40,987 bases of DNA from Diphasiastrum complanatum (taxonomy: Eukaryota; Streptophyta; Lycopodiopsida; Lycopodiales; Lycopodiaceae): the NCBI GenBank assembly GCA_029204225.1, contig MU835205.1, forward strand, positions 1-40,987. The letters are read 5' to 3'. Under the pieces are notes generated by a model that saw only the letters and a program-made list of their open reading frames with translations, was not told the DNA's origin and searched no databases. Shown one piece after another: positions 20,880 to 33,400 of the stretch; the first letter of the stretch is position 1; each line of letters begins with the position of its first letter. The translations under genes were made by a program, and so were the position numbers.

Positions 20880-21440
20880 TTGATGGCATATTCTGTGACA
20901 AGTTTATTTGTTAATTCTTTTTGTTAGAGTTTGTAGTATAATGCTCATTTGGATGTATGCATGGAAACACCAGAAAGGAGTAAAGCATTCAATATGTACT
21001 TTATTTAATGCACATTGGTGAATGAGACCTGCCGTGATTTTGTCCTACAAAATTTGATATTTTAATAAGATCTTTTGGACGTTAAAGTTAAATCTTCGAT
21101 AAATCTTGTTTTGTTGATGATAACCTGGAGTCCTAGACAACAATTGTAAATTCGTGAGAGATTCTCTAACAAATATAAAATGTAACTATTGTTTTATATT
21201 CATCCTGAACTACATAACACAAAGTATTATGAACATAATTGTATTGTGTTAGTAGTGACTTAAAAGATAGTGTGATAACTTCATAACAAGATAATTGACA
21301 AACAACTTTTTCATGTGCAGCTCCCTCAAATCGCAATTGTGCTATAATCACACTTCACGCAACTAAAAGATAGCAAATGTGAATCACATCTTGGCAGAAT
21401 TTTGTGCTTGAAAATTAATCTGTGGCTAACACATTTGGAA
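20880..21440. other. No gene; junction between Copia relic and hAT relic
   Basis: AT-rich sequence without recognisable coding capacity. I looked for hAT terminal inverted repeats and for the missing Copia 5' LTR and did not find either. Confidence 0.5.
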
Positions 21441-21443
21441 ATC

Positions 21444-23900
21444 ATGTCACAAAATGCCTCTAAAGAGAGCATGAATCAAAATCGACCTGACGCTTCTTAG
21501 GAGAGCATGAGTAAAAATCAACTTAATGCTTCTAAGGAGAGCATAAATGAGAATCTAGTAAAGTACTCTAAACGAAAGCAGTCAAATATTTTTAATATGC
21601 CTGGCTTTCAAAGGAGAAGGCATACCACGCATGGCTGTGATGGATGCAGCGATCTAGGTGAAACTAGCATTGAGAACAAACAGATTAAGCCTTCCAATGA
21701 CAAAGAAAGTCTTGAATCTGCCAGAATCAAAGAAGCATTCAATCTATGGCAAGATCGTTGGCTTATCGATTATCCTTGGCTGGAATTCAGTCGTGACCTG
21801 GGAAAAGTATTTTGCAAAGTGTGTAAGCAGCAGCCAAACAGACTACAAAATATTTTTGGCTCTGTAGGGAGCACAAGTATCCATGCTAGCACATGGCTAG
21901 ACCATGGAAGGTCTAAGCAGCACAAAGACATTTATAAAGATCGGATGGAGGCTAAAAGAAATGCACTACATGTGGCCAATATGACCTTATGTGGCCAGAA
22001 ATGGACCAATTTTGGACTCTTTTCATAGTTGCATATTATATCGCGAAAGAAAATCTTGCATATACTAAATTTCAGTCTTTGTTGCAATTATTTAGAATAT
22101 GCGGGGTAAAAACAATGACCAAAAACCTTTATCAGCATGATAAAGCATGTGCGGAGTTTGTAAAATATATCGGTGACTCACTCTGAGAAAGCTTATTGGA
22201 AAAAGTGAAGCAAAGTCCAGTTTTTGGACTTATGGTAGATGAATCTAGTGATATATCTGATACCAAGTCATTAGTAGTGTACATAACTTACCTTGATAAT
22301 TGTAGTCCTATAACCTCTTACTTATGTCTCACTTCCGTAGCCAATGCAGAAGCCTTATATGATGCCATAATTGGTATCATTAGTACTTCTAATCTTGACA
22401 TTCAGAAGTTTGTTGGTTTTGGTTTTGACAGAGCTGGAGTCATGGTAGGTTTAAAATTTGGAGTTGCAACTAGATTAAAATTAGTTTGTCTTTTTTTTTT
22501 ATCAAATATACATTGTGTCACCCATAGATGTAACCTTGCTTGTTCTGTTCCAGCTTCTAAATTGCCCTATGCTAAATTCCTTGATGCACTTGTTAACTCA
22601 ACTGTCGCATTTTTTGCCAATAGTTGCAAACGACTAGCACTTCTACAATCATTAGAAATAGAATTGGCCAATGATGTTTTGAAATTGACAAGAGTGATTA
22701 GTACTAGATGGCTAAGTCGACATGGTTCCCTTAAAAGAATGTGTGACATTCTCCAACCTGTCATACATGCAATAAAAGTTGAAACAAGCTATCAAGAAAA
22801 AGATAAAACAATCAAAGAAATTCATTGATATGATGAAGTTCTTGATGTTGATGAAGATGCCTTTGAAACTACCCTATCGTCTACTAGCAAGTTAAAAAAA
22901 AACAATTCAAGCTGCTGCCACTAAAAAGCTCTTAGAAAATCTATGTGATTTCAAGAATCTATACAGCTTGCATTTTCTAGTTGACATTCTTGGCCGATTG
23001 TCAATATTGAGCCTAATCTTTCAAAGAGATTACATTGAGGTGGGAGCCATATCGGGGATTGTATCAAGCGACATTGCCACAATTCAACTCGAGTACATTG
23101 AAGAACCACTCACCACCTTAAATGCTAGAACATGCGATAGCAAGGCTATCCTCTTCTTCCATAATACGGTCTTGAAAAGGGATAATTGAGAAGGTTGCAA
23201 GCTTGTCTTTGTGGTAATATGTATTATGATATTGAGATCAAAAGATGTATTTAAGGCTCTGATTCAGATGAGGCAATAGCTTTTTAAAAGAGTTTTGCTC
23301 ATGCTATAGTAGAAGGTTTGTTACAACAGTGCAAAGACATGGGCCATCTAGGCTCTTTCAAAGTACTATCCCCTATCAACATTCCGAAGTGCATGCGAGA
23401 AATGAAAGACTACGGTTATAGCGACATCAATAAACTTGGTGAATTTTATGCAACAACAAAAGTCGACAATGTCGGAACTTCAATTCCTTTGATAATTGAT
23501 TTACAAGATGTAAGGGCAGAATACAAGACATTCAAAATTCAAGCAATGACAGATTGGGTTGGGAGATCCTGTCGAGATACTTGGTCAATAATTGGGTCCA
23601 ACGAACAATTAAGAGAAAAGTATAATTGCATATGTTAGCATGCATTGCTCTCGTGCAATGTGCTAACTCAGCTGCTTGTGAGAGAGGCTTCAGCAAGATG
23701 AATCTTATCAAGGACCAAAAAAGAAATAGTTTGGAAGCAATGGATGCTTTGATGCACATCTCCATTGAAGGAAGTGCTGATGTGGAATCAATTGATTTTG
23801 TTGCTACTATTCAATCGTGGGCTACATCAGCCGAATATAGACATATTTTTTATAACACTAGCGAAAAAGTGTTGTGCGTTTCATCTCAACTTTCATTTTG
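21444..23900 (+). pseudogene. hAT-superfamily transposase relic (ZNF862/KIAA1586-like, with N-terminal zinc finger)
   Basis: In order: a repetitive N-terminus, then WLEFSRDLGKVFCKVCKQ with later HASTWLDHGRSKQHKD, which fits a TTF-type/BED-like CCHH zinc finger. Then come AYYIAKENLAYTKF, the transposase core with GLMVDESSDIS (first Asp near 22238), GFGFDRAGVMVG (second Asp near 22427), IHCVTHRCNLAC and RWLSRHGSLKRM, and the C-terminal hAT dimerisation motif SAACERGFSKMNLIKDQKRN (about 23657-23716). The likely original ATG is 21444, in frame but followed by TAG at 21498. Other damage: a frame change near 22000, TGA at 22184 and 22826, and more shifts near 22890, 23190 and 23630. An intron could explain one or two of these but not all. 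Known role: cut-and-paste DNA transposition. Confidence 0.9.
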
Positions 23901-23940
23901 CAATAGTGTAAATGCATATTTTCATATTTTTCAACATTAA

Positions 23941-25040
23941 TGGTTATCAATTTGTTATAGTTTTTTCCTAATATTAGCATTTGATTGTTTCAGCTCTTTA
24001 GGCTTTTGTTCGGATTTGTTGTTTCAAATTGCTACTTGTTATCTGTATTATGATATGTTTCAAAAACCTTGTGTGTTTATTTTGAGATTTTGAAGTTGTC
24101 GCAAATGTCACAGGTTTGCAAGAGTAACCTTGAGGCATTCAAATTTGTGAGTGTGCATGAAGGAGAACAGGCCAATTCTAACTCTTAAAAAAGTCTTAGC
24201 ATATTGATAATTATAGCATGCATTTTAGGTCATGTTTTGGCTATAGCCTACCTATACTACGATTGTTGATTTTGTGTTAGTTCCATAAAAATTCAGGATA
24301 AGAATAAAATGCTAGTTTTTTCAGCTTGTTTGGCCTGAGACATGTAATTTAAGTCTTGAAAGCTCAAATTCTATCTTCCAAATGTGATTGATAGTTGGTT
24401 GTTTTTTCTAAAGCTGAAAACCTTGAAGTTTATAGTCAATGTAGACTATAATTGTAATATGTACTACTACGTACTATGTATTAGTCATGACAAAAACTTG
24501 GGAACGTGCGCAGAGCTATGTTCAATAGACCCGTCTAATATTTATGTATGGGGCCTGGGCTATTGCTAAGAACATAAGAAGACAATAACGACAATGAACA
24601 CGACGATCTGTCCGATTTATTGAATAATGAAAGAAGGGAGTTGCAAAGGCTCATTCCTTTCATTAGTCGTTTTACGTTTATCTTGTGGTCTATGGCTCTA
24701 TCCCTATTTCCACATTCCAGTCTCCAGTCCAGAGACCGTCTAATTTGTTAACATTCAAAGTTCAATTTCATAGTCCCAAGTCCAGAGCTTCTAATTATTG
24801 TTTTGTTATCAATTCAAAGTTCATGCACAATCTGGCCAAGAGCATACCAGAGTGACATAGTTCAATATCTAGAACTCTAAAGTCTAAACCGCTAGAAGAA
24901 AAAAAGCACACTTGAGCAAGTCCTTTGAGAAAACAATCAAAAGCTGGTTTAAGCTGCAAACTAGATTGCAATTTGCACATATCTAATAATAAATATCACC
25001 TGTGTGAGATTCAAACGCGAAGGACACACTGTCGATTCGT
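23941..25040. other. No gene seen
   Basis: AT-rich sequence downstream of the hAT relic with short frames only. Possibly the 3' non-coding part of the hAT element. No terminal inverted repeat identified. Confidence 0.5.
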
Positions 25041-25054
25041 GTTGGCTCAATCCA

Positions 25055-26190
25055 AAAATTGAGTGTATCCACTGCCACAAGAAGGTCATGCAGCCATGGA
25101 CTGCCTCTTGAACCCAAGAAACAAATCAGCACAAAATAGACAGGAGAACAATAATAGTTCGTCCTATGTCGAGGAGCCAGAGAGCTCTAAAATGGGCGAA
25201 GAAAGATCGAATTGTGGTAATTCGACCGCCTACATCTGTGCAGACATGTGTGCAATGTCAACACCTAACACACAGGAGGTAATCCTAGACTCAGGAGCTA
25301 CCTCACAGTTCGTTACATCAGGATGAATCATGTTTGATTTTCGAAGTGCCGATCCATCAAGATTTATTGTTCTTGGAGATGGATCCAAACACCGAGTGAA
25401 TGGTATTGGTTCACTGTGGCTCAACACGAATGGCAGAGACAGATGACTCGAAGATGTTCTATTCGTGCCTACACTGCAACAGGACTTGCTATCTGTTGCA
25501 AGAATAGCTGATGCAGGGATGTGTGTGATGTTCTCAGACGAAGCATGCAATGTTGTTGATGCTAGTACTAGTACCCTGATCACTCAAGGTAGAAGAAAAG
25601 GCAATCTGTATCACCTAAAGGAATGCCTGCTTGCAGATCAAGTGCATCAGAGTCATGATGCCGACAAGATATGTGCCAGACAGCTCTGCTTCTACATCAG
25701 GAGAGTTCTGTGGATTCAGTGGCGAACCATAGACATTCGCGAAAGCAATTGAATGTCCAGAGAAGGACAAATGGATCCAAGCCATGAATGAGGGGATGGA
25801 ATCCATGAGGAAAAATCAAGTATGGACGTTGCAACCATTACCAGATAAGCGAAAGACTGTAAAATACAAATGGGTATACAAGCTAAAGTATGGACCAAAT
25901 GGAGATGTCTCAAAGTATAAGGCAAGACTTGTAGCGAAGGGATTCTCTCAGAGATATGGTATTGACTATTCTGAGACCTTCTCTCCCTGTCATGAAACAT
26001 TCGTCCCTACGTTTACTATTTGCATATGCAGCTGCTTATGACCTCAGGATTCACATTGTGGACGAGAAGACAGCCTTCTTGCATGGTGAGCTAGACAAAG
26101 AGGTCTACATGGATCAACCCCCAGGATATGTCTCGAAATCACTTCCTACTTATGCATGCAGAATGCATAGGAGTATCTATGGTTTCAATT
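25055..26190 (+). pseudogene. Second Copia relic: zinc knuckle, protease, deleted integrase, truncated reverse transcriptase
   Basis: The two halves of a CX2CX4HX4C gag zinc knuckle lie in different frames (CIHCHKK at 25064, GHAAMDC ending at 25104), so one indel splits it. The protease motif ILDSGATSQFV (Asp codon 25288) follows, with TGA just after it near 25324 and another stop near 25444, then VLFVPTLQQDLLSVARIADA. After about 25640 the integrase region is absent. Coding resumes at [19 protein letters not shown] (about 25757) into reverse transcriptase ([31 protein letters not shown]). A frameshift near 26000 precedes HIVDEKTAFLHGELDKEVYM, and all similarity ends near 26185, before the YVDD box. 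It is a different lineage from the 18.6-20.8 kb element, judged by residues in shared motifs. Confidence 0.9.
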
Positions 26191-27589
26191 TTCAAATTTG
26201 TATCATACAAATTTAACTTCTTCGCCATAGCTCAAAACTAGATCATGTTGAGTGTCGTTGAAAAGCTCTCGTCGAGGACTTTCTAATGGCACCGTAATCG
26301 TCTCAATCCGAGTTGTCGTTCAAAAGTTACACTTTTTTTTTTCTTTGTATTTGCTAAACTGCATACTATACTATAGATAAAATGGCTTATTTACGGGCTG
26401 CCCCCGACGCAAAATTACAGTTCTTTTAAAAAGAAAAAAAATTAATTTGAAGGAGCTACGTTACGTAGATTTTCAAATTTGAGTGTTTTGATTGGTCCAT
26501 GTGAAAGAAACTTTTGAGAAAATAAAAATAAAAAGTATCTTTTTAAATGGCCCCTTTTGTGCTCAAATTTTCTCTCATGCATCTTCTAATGGGAAAATGA
26601 TTCTCTTACGTTCCATATATAAAGTAAAAAATGAAATTGATATAACTCTTGTTGGTGGATTGTATATCTTGCTTGATGAGAATGCTCCTGTATTCCATTT
26701 TCTATTGATGTCTTTAGTAGTTTGACTATTTTAGTTAGGGTTGAAGCATTTTGTGTTGCTTCCCATAAGTTATATTCCTCATGATCAATGTTATACGTAG
26801 TTCCAGAATTGAAGGGAGTTGTTTTGGGCTTCCCATCCGTACAAAAATTGAATTCTTCATTTTCAACTAGATAATGCATTGCATCTCAAGTGGCAGACTC
26901 CACACGAGCTTCTGCTTGCTTGCAAAATGAATTTCAAATTTTTTTGGAAGTAAAAGTCTTTTATCATACTAAGGAGGGTTTTATACTGTAATAGTGTTTG
27001 GTAAATGAATTGGTAAACTCAATTACCATTTAGTTTGTTCCTTGGTATGAAGGTGGTCTTAATATGTTGCCACCTCCACTTTCAAGCTATGACCAACTTG
27101 AATGCCACACGTGGGCCCAAATCTTTACGTTTGTTAGCCTTGTTAGTCTTGTTGTAATTGTCAATGCTCTCGTGTGAAATTTTTTTAGGAGAGCTTGGAT
27201 GGCACAAATGGAAAAGATGGTGAGAACGACCTCTTCCACCGTTTTGGACCATAAATACTCTTTGGCCAGGGATAAGATGGACAAGCCCAAAATATTGCTC
27301 TCATATGCCATATAGGAGCACCTTATAATAAACTAAACCTCCATATTCCCTTCCAAATTCTCTAGAGTCTAGACCAATGGTTAGTCACCATCATGTCATC
27401 GTGCTTGTTGCTACCCAAAGCTAATATGAAACATATGAGGGTATTCCTAAGTAAGTTCGAGGGTGCAAACAAAAGTGGGTGGAGGTTCCTCCATCTACCT
27501 GGATGGGCCCTTGCATGTACCCTCGTTCTCTATCAAATATCCTCGGTGTGAAAGCACCCTAAGTAGTAAGAGGTTGTCCCTATTGTTAG
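26191..27589. other. No recognisable gene; one unassigned minus-strand frame
   Basis: A 97-codon minus frame (26586-26879) contains NIDHEEYNLWEATQNASTL and looks protein-like, but I recognise no family. The rest is AT-rich. A decayed element is the likeliest origin. Confidence 0.35.
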
Positions 27590-27678
27590 AAGGTCCTCTG
27601 AAGCCACCACCAGTGCTCACCAAAGAAAGCTATTGAAGGTCCTCTGAAGCCACCACTGCTCACCAAAGAAAGCTATTG
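27590..27678. repeat. Tandem duplication, ~46/43 bp
   Basis: A unit beginning AAGGTCCTCTGAAGCCACCA and ending AAAGAAAGCTATTG occurs at 27590-27635 and 27636-27678. The first copy has three extra bases. A third AAGGT follows directly but diverges. Confidence 0.9.
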
Positions 27679-28113
27679 AAGGTTTCACAAGAGACAGACA
27701 TCCGAGACCTTTTCTACCCACCCTTTGAATCCACTACTCACCCAAATAGCTAGCCGAGTCTCCAAAATATCTAACCAGGTTTGAACTTAAACTGGGTTTG
27801 GGGACTTGCTGAGAGCAACCTTAAGGAATTAGGGTTGGAAGATAGAGCCTAGGCCAAAGTGTTGTTGTGTCCCATCCATGATGGGGTAGTCAATTGTTTA
27901 AAAAGTTGAGGATCTTTGCAAAAAACAATGAAATTGAAGGCAAAGGCATACAAAATTATTTGTGCCCACACACACGCAAACCACCATTGACGGACACCAC
28001 CCCATCATCGCATTTCAACGCTGACCTGCCGTCACGCCTCCCCCGTCCCTTAGTCATATGCCTCCAAGTTTAGATCTACGCCGTTGGATATTTCCAGATC
28101 TTTTCAAATGTTG

Positions 28114-28158
28114 CCACGTGGTCACAACGATTTTGATCGCGTGAGGTTTGACACGTGG
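28114..28158. promoter_or_regulatory. Two G-box/ABRE-like motifs
   Basis: The palindrome CCACGTGG at 28114-28121 and ACACGTGG at 28151-28158 both contain CACGTG, the core bound by plant bZIP and bHLH (including PIF-type) factors. They lie about 2.3 kb upstream of the NPH3-like ATG and 1.4 kb upstream of its candidate TATA box. That is far for a core promoter, so they may instead serve an unseen gene or element. Confidence 0.35.
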
Positions 28159-28800
28159 AAGTCATCCAAGTATGGGGCCTGAGAAGGAGTGCCGTGCTCC
28201 TTGCTGGCTTCACCTACCTCTGTTAACGCATTACCTTGATGATGTCAGAAGATCCACCTCTCTCTTTTGTTTTTGTGCCCACGCTTGACGTGCATACCTG
28301 CCCTTCAGATTCACGGTTCTCTATCTTTGGACCTTTCATGTGACGATTACATCTCGTGTCTTGCCTTTCACAAGGATAGTGTAAGAGGATTTCGGCCTTT
28401 TCCTGCTGTTTCGGAGAGAAAAGCATCCTCACGTTTTGACCTGGCATGACATTTCTGCCTCTCACGTCTACCTTTCAAACAGAAGTTTTACGTTTGGCTT
28501 TTTATTGATAAGTTTTTGCCTTTCGTTTTGAAAGGCGAATGGGCCTGTAACAGGCGGTGCGACTTTCAAATGGCGTAGATCTGACGTGCTGTCTGTCGTC
28601 TATTAATATTATTATAGTTATCATCATGCTTTACGGATTTGATAGATAGTGCAATACGGATTCGTCGGAACAGGGCCAATAAGATCATTCATATCGATGG
28701 CAGTAAGCAGTAGCGCTTCAACGCATGTTATCGCCGAGGATCGGGATTGTAATATATAATAATCGATCAAATTGATGATCAAGACGTTGCTGTTCTTTTC

Positions 28801-29260
28801 TGTTATCTAATGATATGCTATGAAGTTAGTATGAACAGATTAATGTTTGTTATGCTTAATGAAGATGAAGATAAAGTTAGATAATCGTATTTCGTTCTTA
28901 ATATTTCATGGAGGACAGAAACTTGTTGTCTCCGGGAATCGGGATTATGATTTGTGAAAATCCATGAATGTATAAGTATTATGTTTTTATTATGTAACGA
29001 TATGCTATGAAGTATGAATTATTATCAGATTACCATTTATAATAATACATAATATTGAGCTTAATATTTGTATTATGTAATGATATGAATTGAACAGATT
29101 CTAGTGTGTAATAGTCAATGAATATATATGTATTGCGTTCGTAATGTTTGTATTATGTAATGATATGATGTGAACCGATTATAATGTGTAATAGAGAATG
29201 AATATACACGTAGATTATGTTCTTAATGTTTCTTTTATATACTGATATATATGATATGAG
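28801..29260. repeat. AT-rich diverged tandem repeat, ~80-bp period
   Basis: TATTATGTAA(T/C)GATATG begins at 28988, 29071 and 29151 (spacing 83 and 80), with a weaker variant near 29234 and another at 28801. Between them recur (A)CAGATT, GTGTAATAG..AATGAATATA and TTCTTAATGTTT/GTAATGTTTG. It lies just upstream of the candidate promoter of the NPH3-like gene. Confidence 0.75.
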
Positions 29261-29542
29261 CAACTGAGCTTTTAATGAACTTTAGATCACAGACTTACCG
29301 ATTTTTATTTTCTTTTATATTATCTCGCGAACTCTAAGATGCGACGTTGGTGTTTCTAGATGCGACGTTGAGAAACACCAGATGGCACAGGCACGGATCA
29401 GATCCGCGCTTACTGCGATGATGTCTGCAACAGATATTTTTGGTTAAATATTTTCCGCATTTGCAGCAGATATGTTGAAAGTAGTGGTTTCTGAGTGGTG
29501 AAGGAAGCATACGTGTCAGATGCAATACTCATGCGTCTGCAG

Positions 29543-29550
29543 TATATATA
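29543..29550 (+). promoter_or_regulatory. Candidate TATA box of the NPH3-like gene
   Basis: TATATATA in a locally GC-richer context (GTCTGCAGTATATATATTCATTC), about 0.9 kb upstream of the predicted ATG. With transcription from about 29575, the leader would include the candidate intron at 30259-30390. There is no transcript evidence. Confidence 0.35.
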
Positions 29551-30258
29551 TTCATTCGGTCTTGAGGTTTGATGCGTTTTCAAGGTTTCTCATCTTCTGC
29601 TTCCTTTTCAGATAGAGGACACTTCTGCACATACGAAACTGTTTCAGAAATTAGCATCGGAAATTTGCTATGCTCTCCGGAGTCTGCGGGTGCAAACTAA
29701 GATATTGACATGGTATTCGGCTTAGGGGAGTGCAGTCGAAGTGGATTTCAATGGCAGATGGACGTGAATGGCCGTTGGCCAGATATTATGGCTTTATAGC
29801 TGTTTGTACTCCATCTTCAATGTTTCGTACAGTTAGGTGTGTCTATCCTTCCTGAAGGGCTGTGAATATGCTATATGAAGGCTTTTCTGGAAGAGTCAGG
29901 CTGAGGAGTCCGAGTCCTCTCAAGATTTGCAATATCGCAAATGAACATATTGCACGCTGCAGCATAATTTTCGCCCTTGGTGGCATTGGAGATGGCAATA
30001 TAGTATAAATTAACGTCCGAAACCACTGCTAACATATTCTTCCACCGCTGCGAGACAATATGCCTCTCGAAAATTGACATCTCGAGGCCAGAAGTTACAA
30101 CTATTCCTGGAGTTTTACAGCGATGATAAGTACATCCATGTGAACTTTGTGGAGATACCTCCAGATGCGTGTGCCACGGATATGCGCCTGGAGGAATCTT
30201 GGTTGGTTGAAAAGGCCCTTTAATCTGCCGGTTACTCAATCAAAAAAGTCTTATACTG

Positions 30259-30390
30259 GTAAGTTTCTATGCCTAGTTCTTTAATTAATCTGTTGCAAGT
30301 CTGCTGCTCGCATGAAAGTTTTAGCTTGTGATAAATAGCATACCAGCTTTGGACGTCCACAATCCGATGCAAGCATTTTTTATCCTGCAG
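30259..30390 (+). other. Candidate intron in the 5' leader of the NPH3-like gene
   Basis: A consensus donor (CTG/GTAAGT, intron starting 30259) and a consensus acceptor with pyrimidine tract (TTTTTTATCCTGCAG, ending 30390) bound 132 bp, close in length to coding introns 2 and 3. It would leave 50 nt of leader before the ATG at 30441. Predicted from splice-site sequence only. Confidence 0.4.
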
Positions 30391-30440
30391 GAACTAAGAA
30401 GATGTTACTCCATGTCTGAAATAAGTTCACTAAGACAGCC

Positions 30441-33400
30441 ATGGCATTCAACAGAAAAGGCACAGGACAAAATATAACCGATATCGTGCTCGATGGAAGT
30501 ACAAGCTTCACCATAAGCCCCATCCATCTGGGTGCAAATGTTGACTGTTTTGAAAAGAAAAGCAAAGCGTGGTAAGTGTATACAGCTATATTTTCTATAC
30601 AACGTTTTGCAAACATGAAAAAGTTCTATATTACATTCCCTTTTGTTGCAAAATTTAACTTCTGCACTTCTGATATGAAATGAATTTCAAAGCATGGGAC
30701 TGCACTTGGCTTGATTCCCTTCCGCCTGATGGTTTTAGTAGCTCATTATCTTCAGGTTGTGAAGTTCGATTCCTTCCGTGTGTGGCTCTTCTAGTTTTAC
30801 TGCTCTGAATACTCAAAGCGATTATGCTTCTTACTTCCTGTGGCACAGACATGCAACTAATTAACGAAGCGAACTCTGATTGGAATCATAATCATCAGCA
30901 TAATTGGAATCAACTATCAAACAAGCAACTCAAGTGACGAACATCTTCTCAGCTCACCGAGAAAATTTGTTAATCAAATTGACCACATCCAAAAATATTG
31001 AGTACATTAATCACCGATGGGTTTACCTCCGTAGATGTCTTTAAATAACAGCCTGTAAATAACTTGATGTCATCCTATTTCCACCAGAGGACGCTTGCAG
31101 GACAATTCTCATCAAATATGAAGAATTTATCACTATGAATCTAGTTTAAGCTGGCTACATATCTAGCCTACAGCAAACGTATATGCCCTTCAACCTCCGT
31201 AAGGTAAGCCAATGCACTGCCTATAATTTTAGCACTTCTGCAAAGCTGACAAGCAAAATCAACCTTTACGAAGGCTTGGCAAACTGGCCAACTATTGCCC
31301 CTACTGGTGGGAAGAGCAGCTTAATTAGCTGGCTGCATATGCACACTCTCAAACAAGAATAACTGTGTCCGCCAACGCATGGGAAAGTTCATATGCTGTG
31401 TTTCAATCGATATATTTTTTCTGAGTATATATATAGGCTGTCCTTGTCGTTAGGTTAGTTGCTTACTTTCATCAATTGAGGGCAGCTCAGACTTAAAAAT
31501 TTTCCTACCTTATGACAGGTTTGTAGCTACAGAATTACGAAGTGACCTGATTGTTGAAGTTGGTAACGTAAGGTTTCATCTCCAAAAGGTAGAATACACC
31601 CCTCCCTGATGTTTTCTGATTGGATGTTATTCATGGCCGAGCGATTTCTTATAAAAGGAACTCTAAAGCTCGGGGGAACAGTGTTTGAAAGTTTGACATT
31701 TTTCTTGTTTTTGCAGTTCCCTTTGCTTTCTAGAAGTGATCGCTTGAATCGGTTTGTTTTCGAATCACGTACCACGGAACAATACCACATTAGACTTCAC
31801 GATTCACCTGGAGGCTCAGAAGCTTTTGACTTGGCTGCACGCTTTTGCTATGGAATGGATGTCGACTTGAACGCATCGAACGTTGCTAGTGCCAGATGCA
31901 TAGCAGAGTACCTCGAAATGACTGACGACCTAGAAGAAGGAAATCTGTTATCCAAAACAGAGGCCTTCTTAGCTAACTTTGTCTTTCCATCATGGACCAA
32001 CTCCATGAAGGTTCTTCAAAGCTGTCAAAACCTTTGTCCTTGGGCTGAGAATCTCAAGATTGTACAAAGATGTTGCGAGTCTATTGCATGGAAAGCTTGC
32101 ACTGATCCCCAGGGTATTAAGTCACCGAGTTCGAAGATCATCAAGACAATTAGGAACAGAACTTATGAGACAGTTAAACAGGACTACTGGTTCGAGGATC
32201 TTGCAGTCCTGCATACTGGCTACTTTGTCAGGGTAATCACTGCCATGAGGGTAAAGGGAATCAAACCGGAGTTGCTTGGAGCAGCCATTACCCATTATGC
32301 TCTGAAACATTTGAATGGCGTTCTCAAAGAACAAGGATCCTCTAATTATTTACTGAAACAAGGAAAGGACATAGAAGACGATAATGAGCTACATTGTATG
32401 GCTTCTGACAAGCAGTTCAGCTATTTAGAAAAACACGAATTAGAGTTGCTTAGGGGCATTGTAAGCATTCTTCCTTATGAGGAAAATGCAGTTACAAACA
32501 AATTTTTGAGCCAATTGATCTGGGCAGCAAATAAGTTGAATGCAGATTCAGCCTGTAAGAGAGATTTGGAGAAAAGATTTGGCTGGCAATTAGAGTATGC
32601 AACCCTAAATGACCTACTTGTACCAGCTTTTGATTGTGAGTATGATACCTTTTTTGATGTTGAGCTGGTCCAACGGCTCGTAGAATTTTTCTTGCTTAAA
32701 GAAAATACTGAGCAGATAAGTTCTTCTCCATCGCTTTACTTTGAGCAGCTCAGTTTGGTTGAATCTCCCAAGTCTTTGAAGGCAAAGCAAGCCACATGGA
32801 TGAAAGTGGTTAAACTTCTGGATAGCTACCTGTCCGAAATTGCAAAAAACAAAAACTTATCACTTACCAGGTTTCAAGCTTTTGCACAGCTCATGCCAGA
32901 GAATGCTCGCCTTTCACACGACGGTCTATATAGAGCGATTGATGTATTCCTTAAGGTGCAACTTCGAGTAGCCTTAGCTTTTTCTGTGATGCATACTGTT
33001 GAGTTGGAAATTAGAATTGCAGGCTGCAAGTATCCTTTTATGTTATAATATCTTTCTATTGTTGATGCATTTCAGACACACCCAAGTTTGTCAGAGCAGG
33101 AACGCAAAAAACTATGCAAGATAATGGATTGTCGAAAGCTTTCACCTGAGGCTTGTGTGCATGCCGTTCAGAATGAACGCCTTTCTGTTCGGATTGTTGT
33201 ACAAATCCTTCTGGGTGAGCACTTGAAGGTAAGAAATGCATTGGCCATCTCAGCAAAAGAGCCTACAGAATTTGCTCACGATCACTCCAAAAGATACAAC
33301 ACTTTACATGAAACACATTTTGAAGATGTTCATGTTCAATCAGATGGTTGGGGAGTAGTGCAGCAGGAGATGAAATCAATGAGATCAGAATTGGACAAAT

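Noticed and set aside
29871-30239. 122-codon minus-strand frame upstream of the NPH3-like gene
   Set aside because: No recognisable domain; it is antisense to the presumed 5' leader. It cannot be excluded without transcripts.
31609-31716. ATG at 31609 as the start of the NPH3-like protein
   Set aside because: The first ~36 codons lie in intron 2; the family-conserved BTB start is supplied by exons 1 and 2 with good splice sites.
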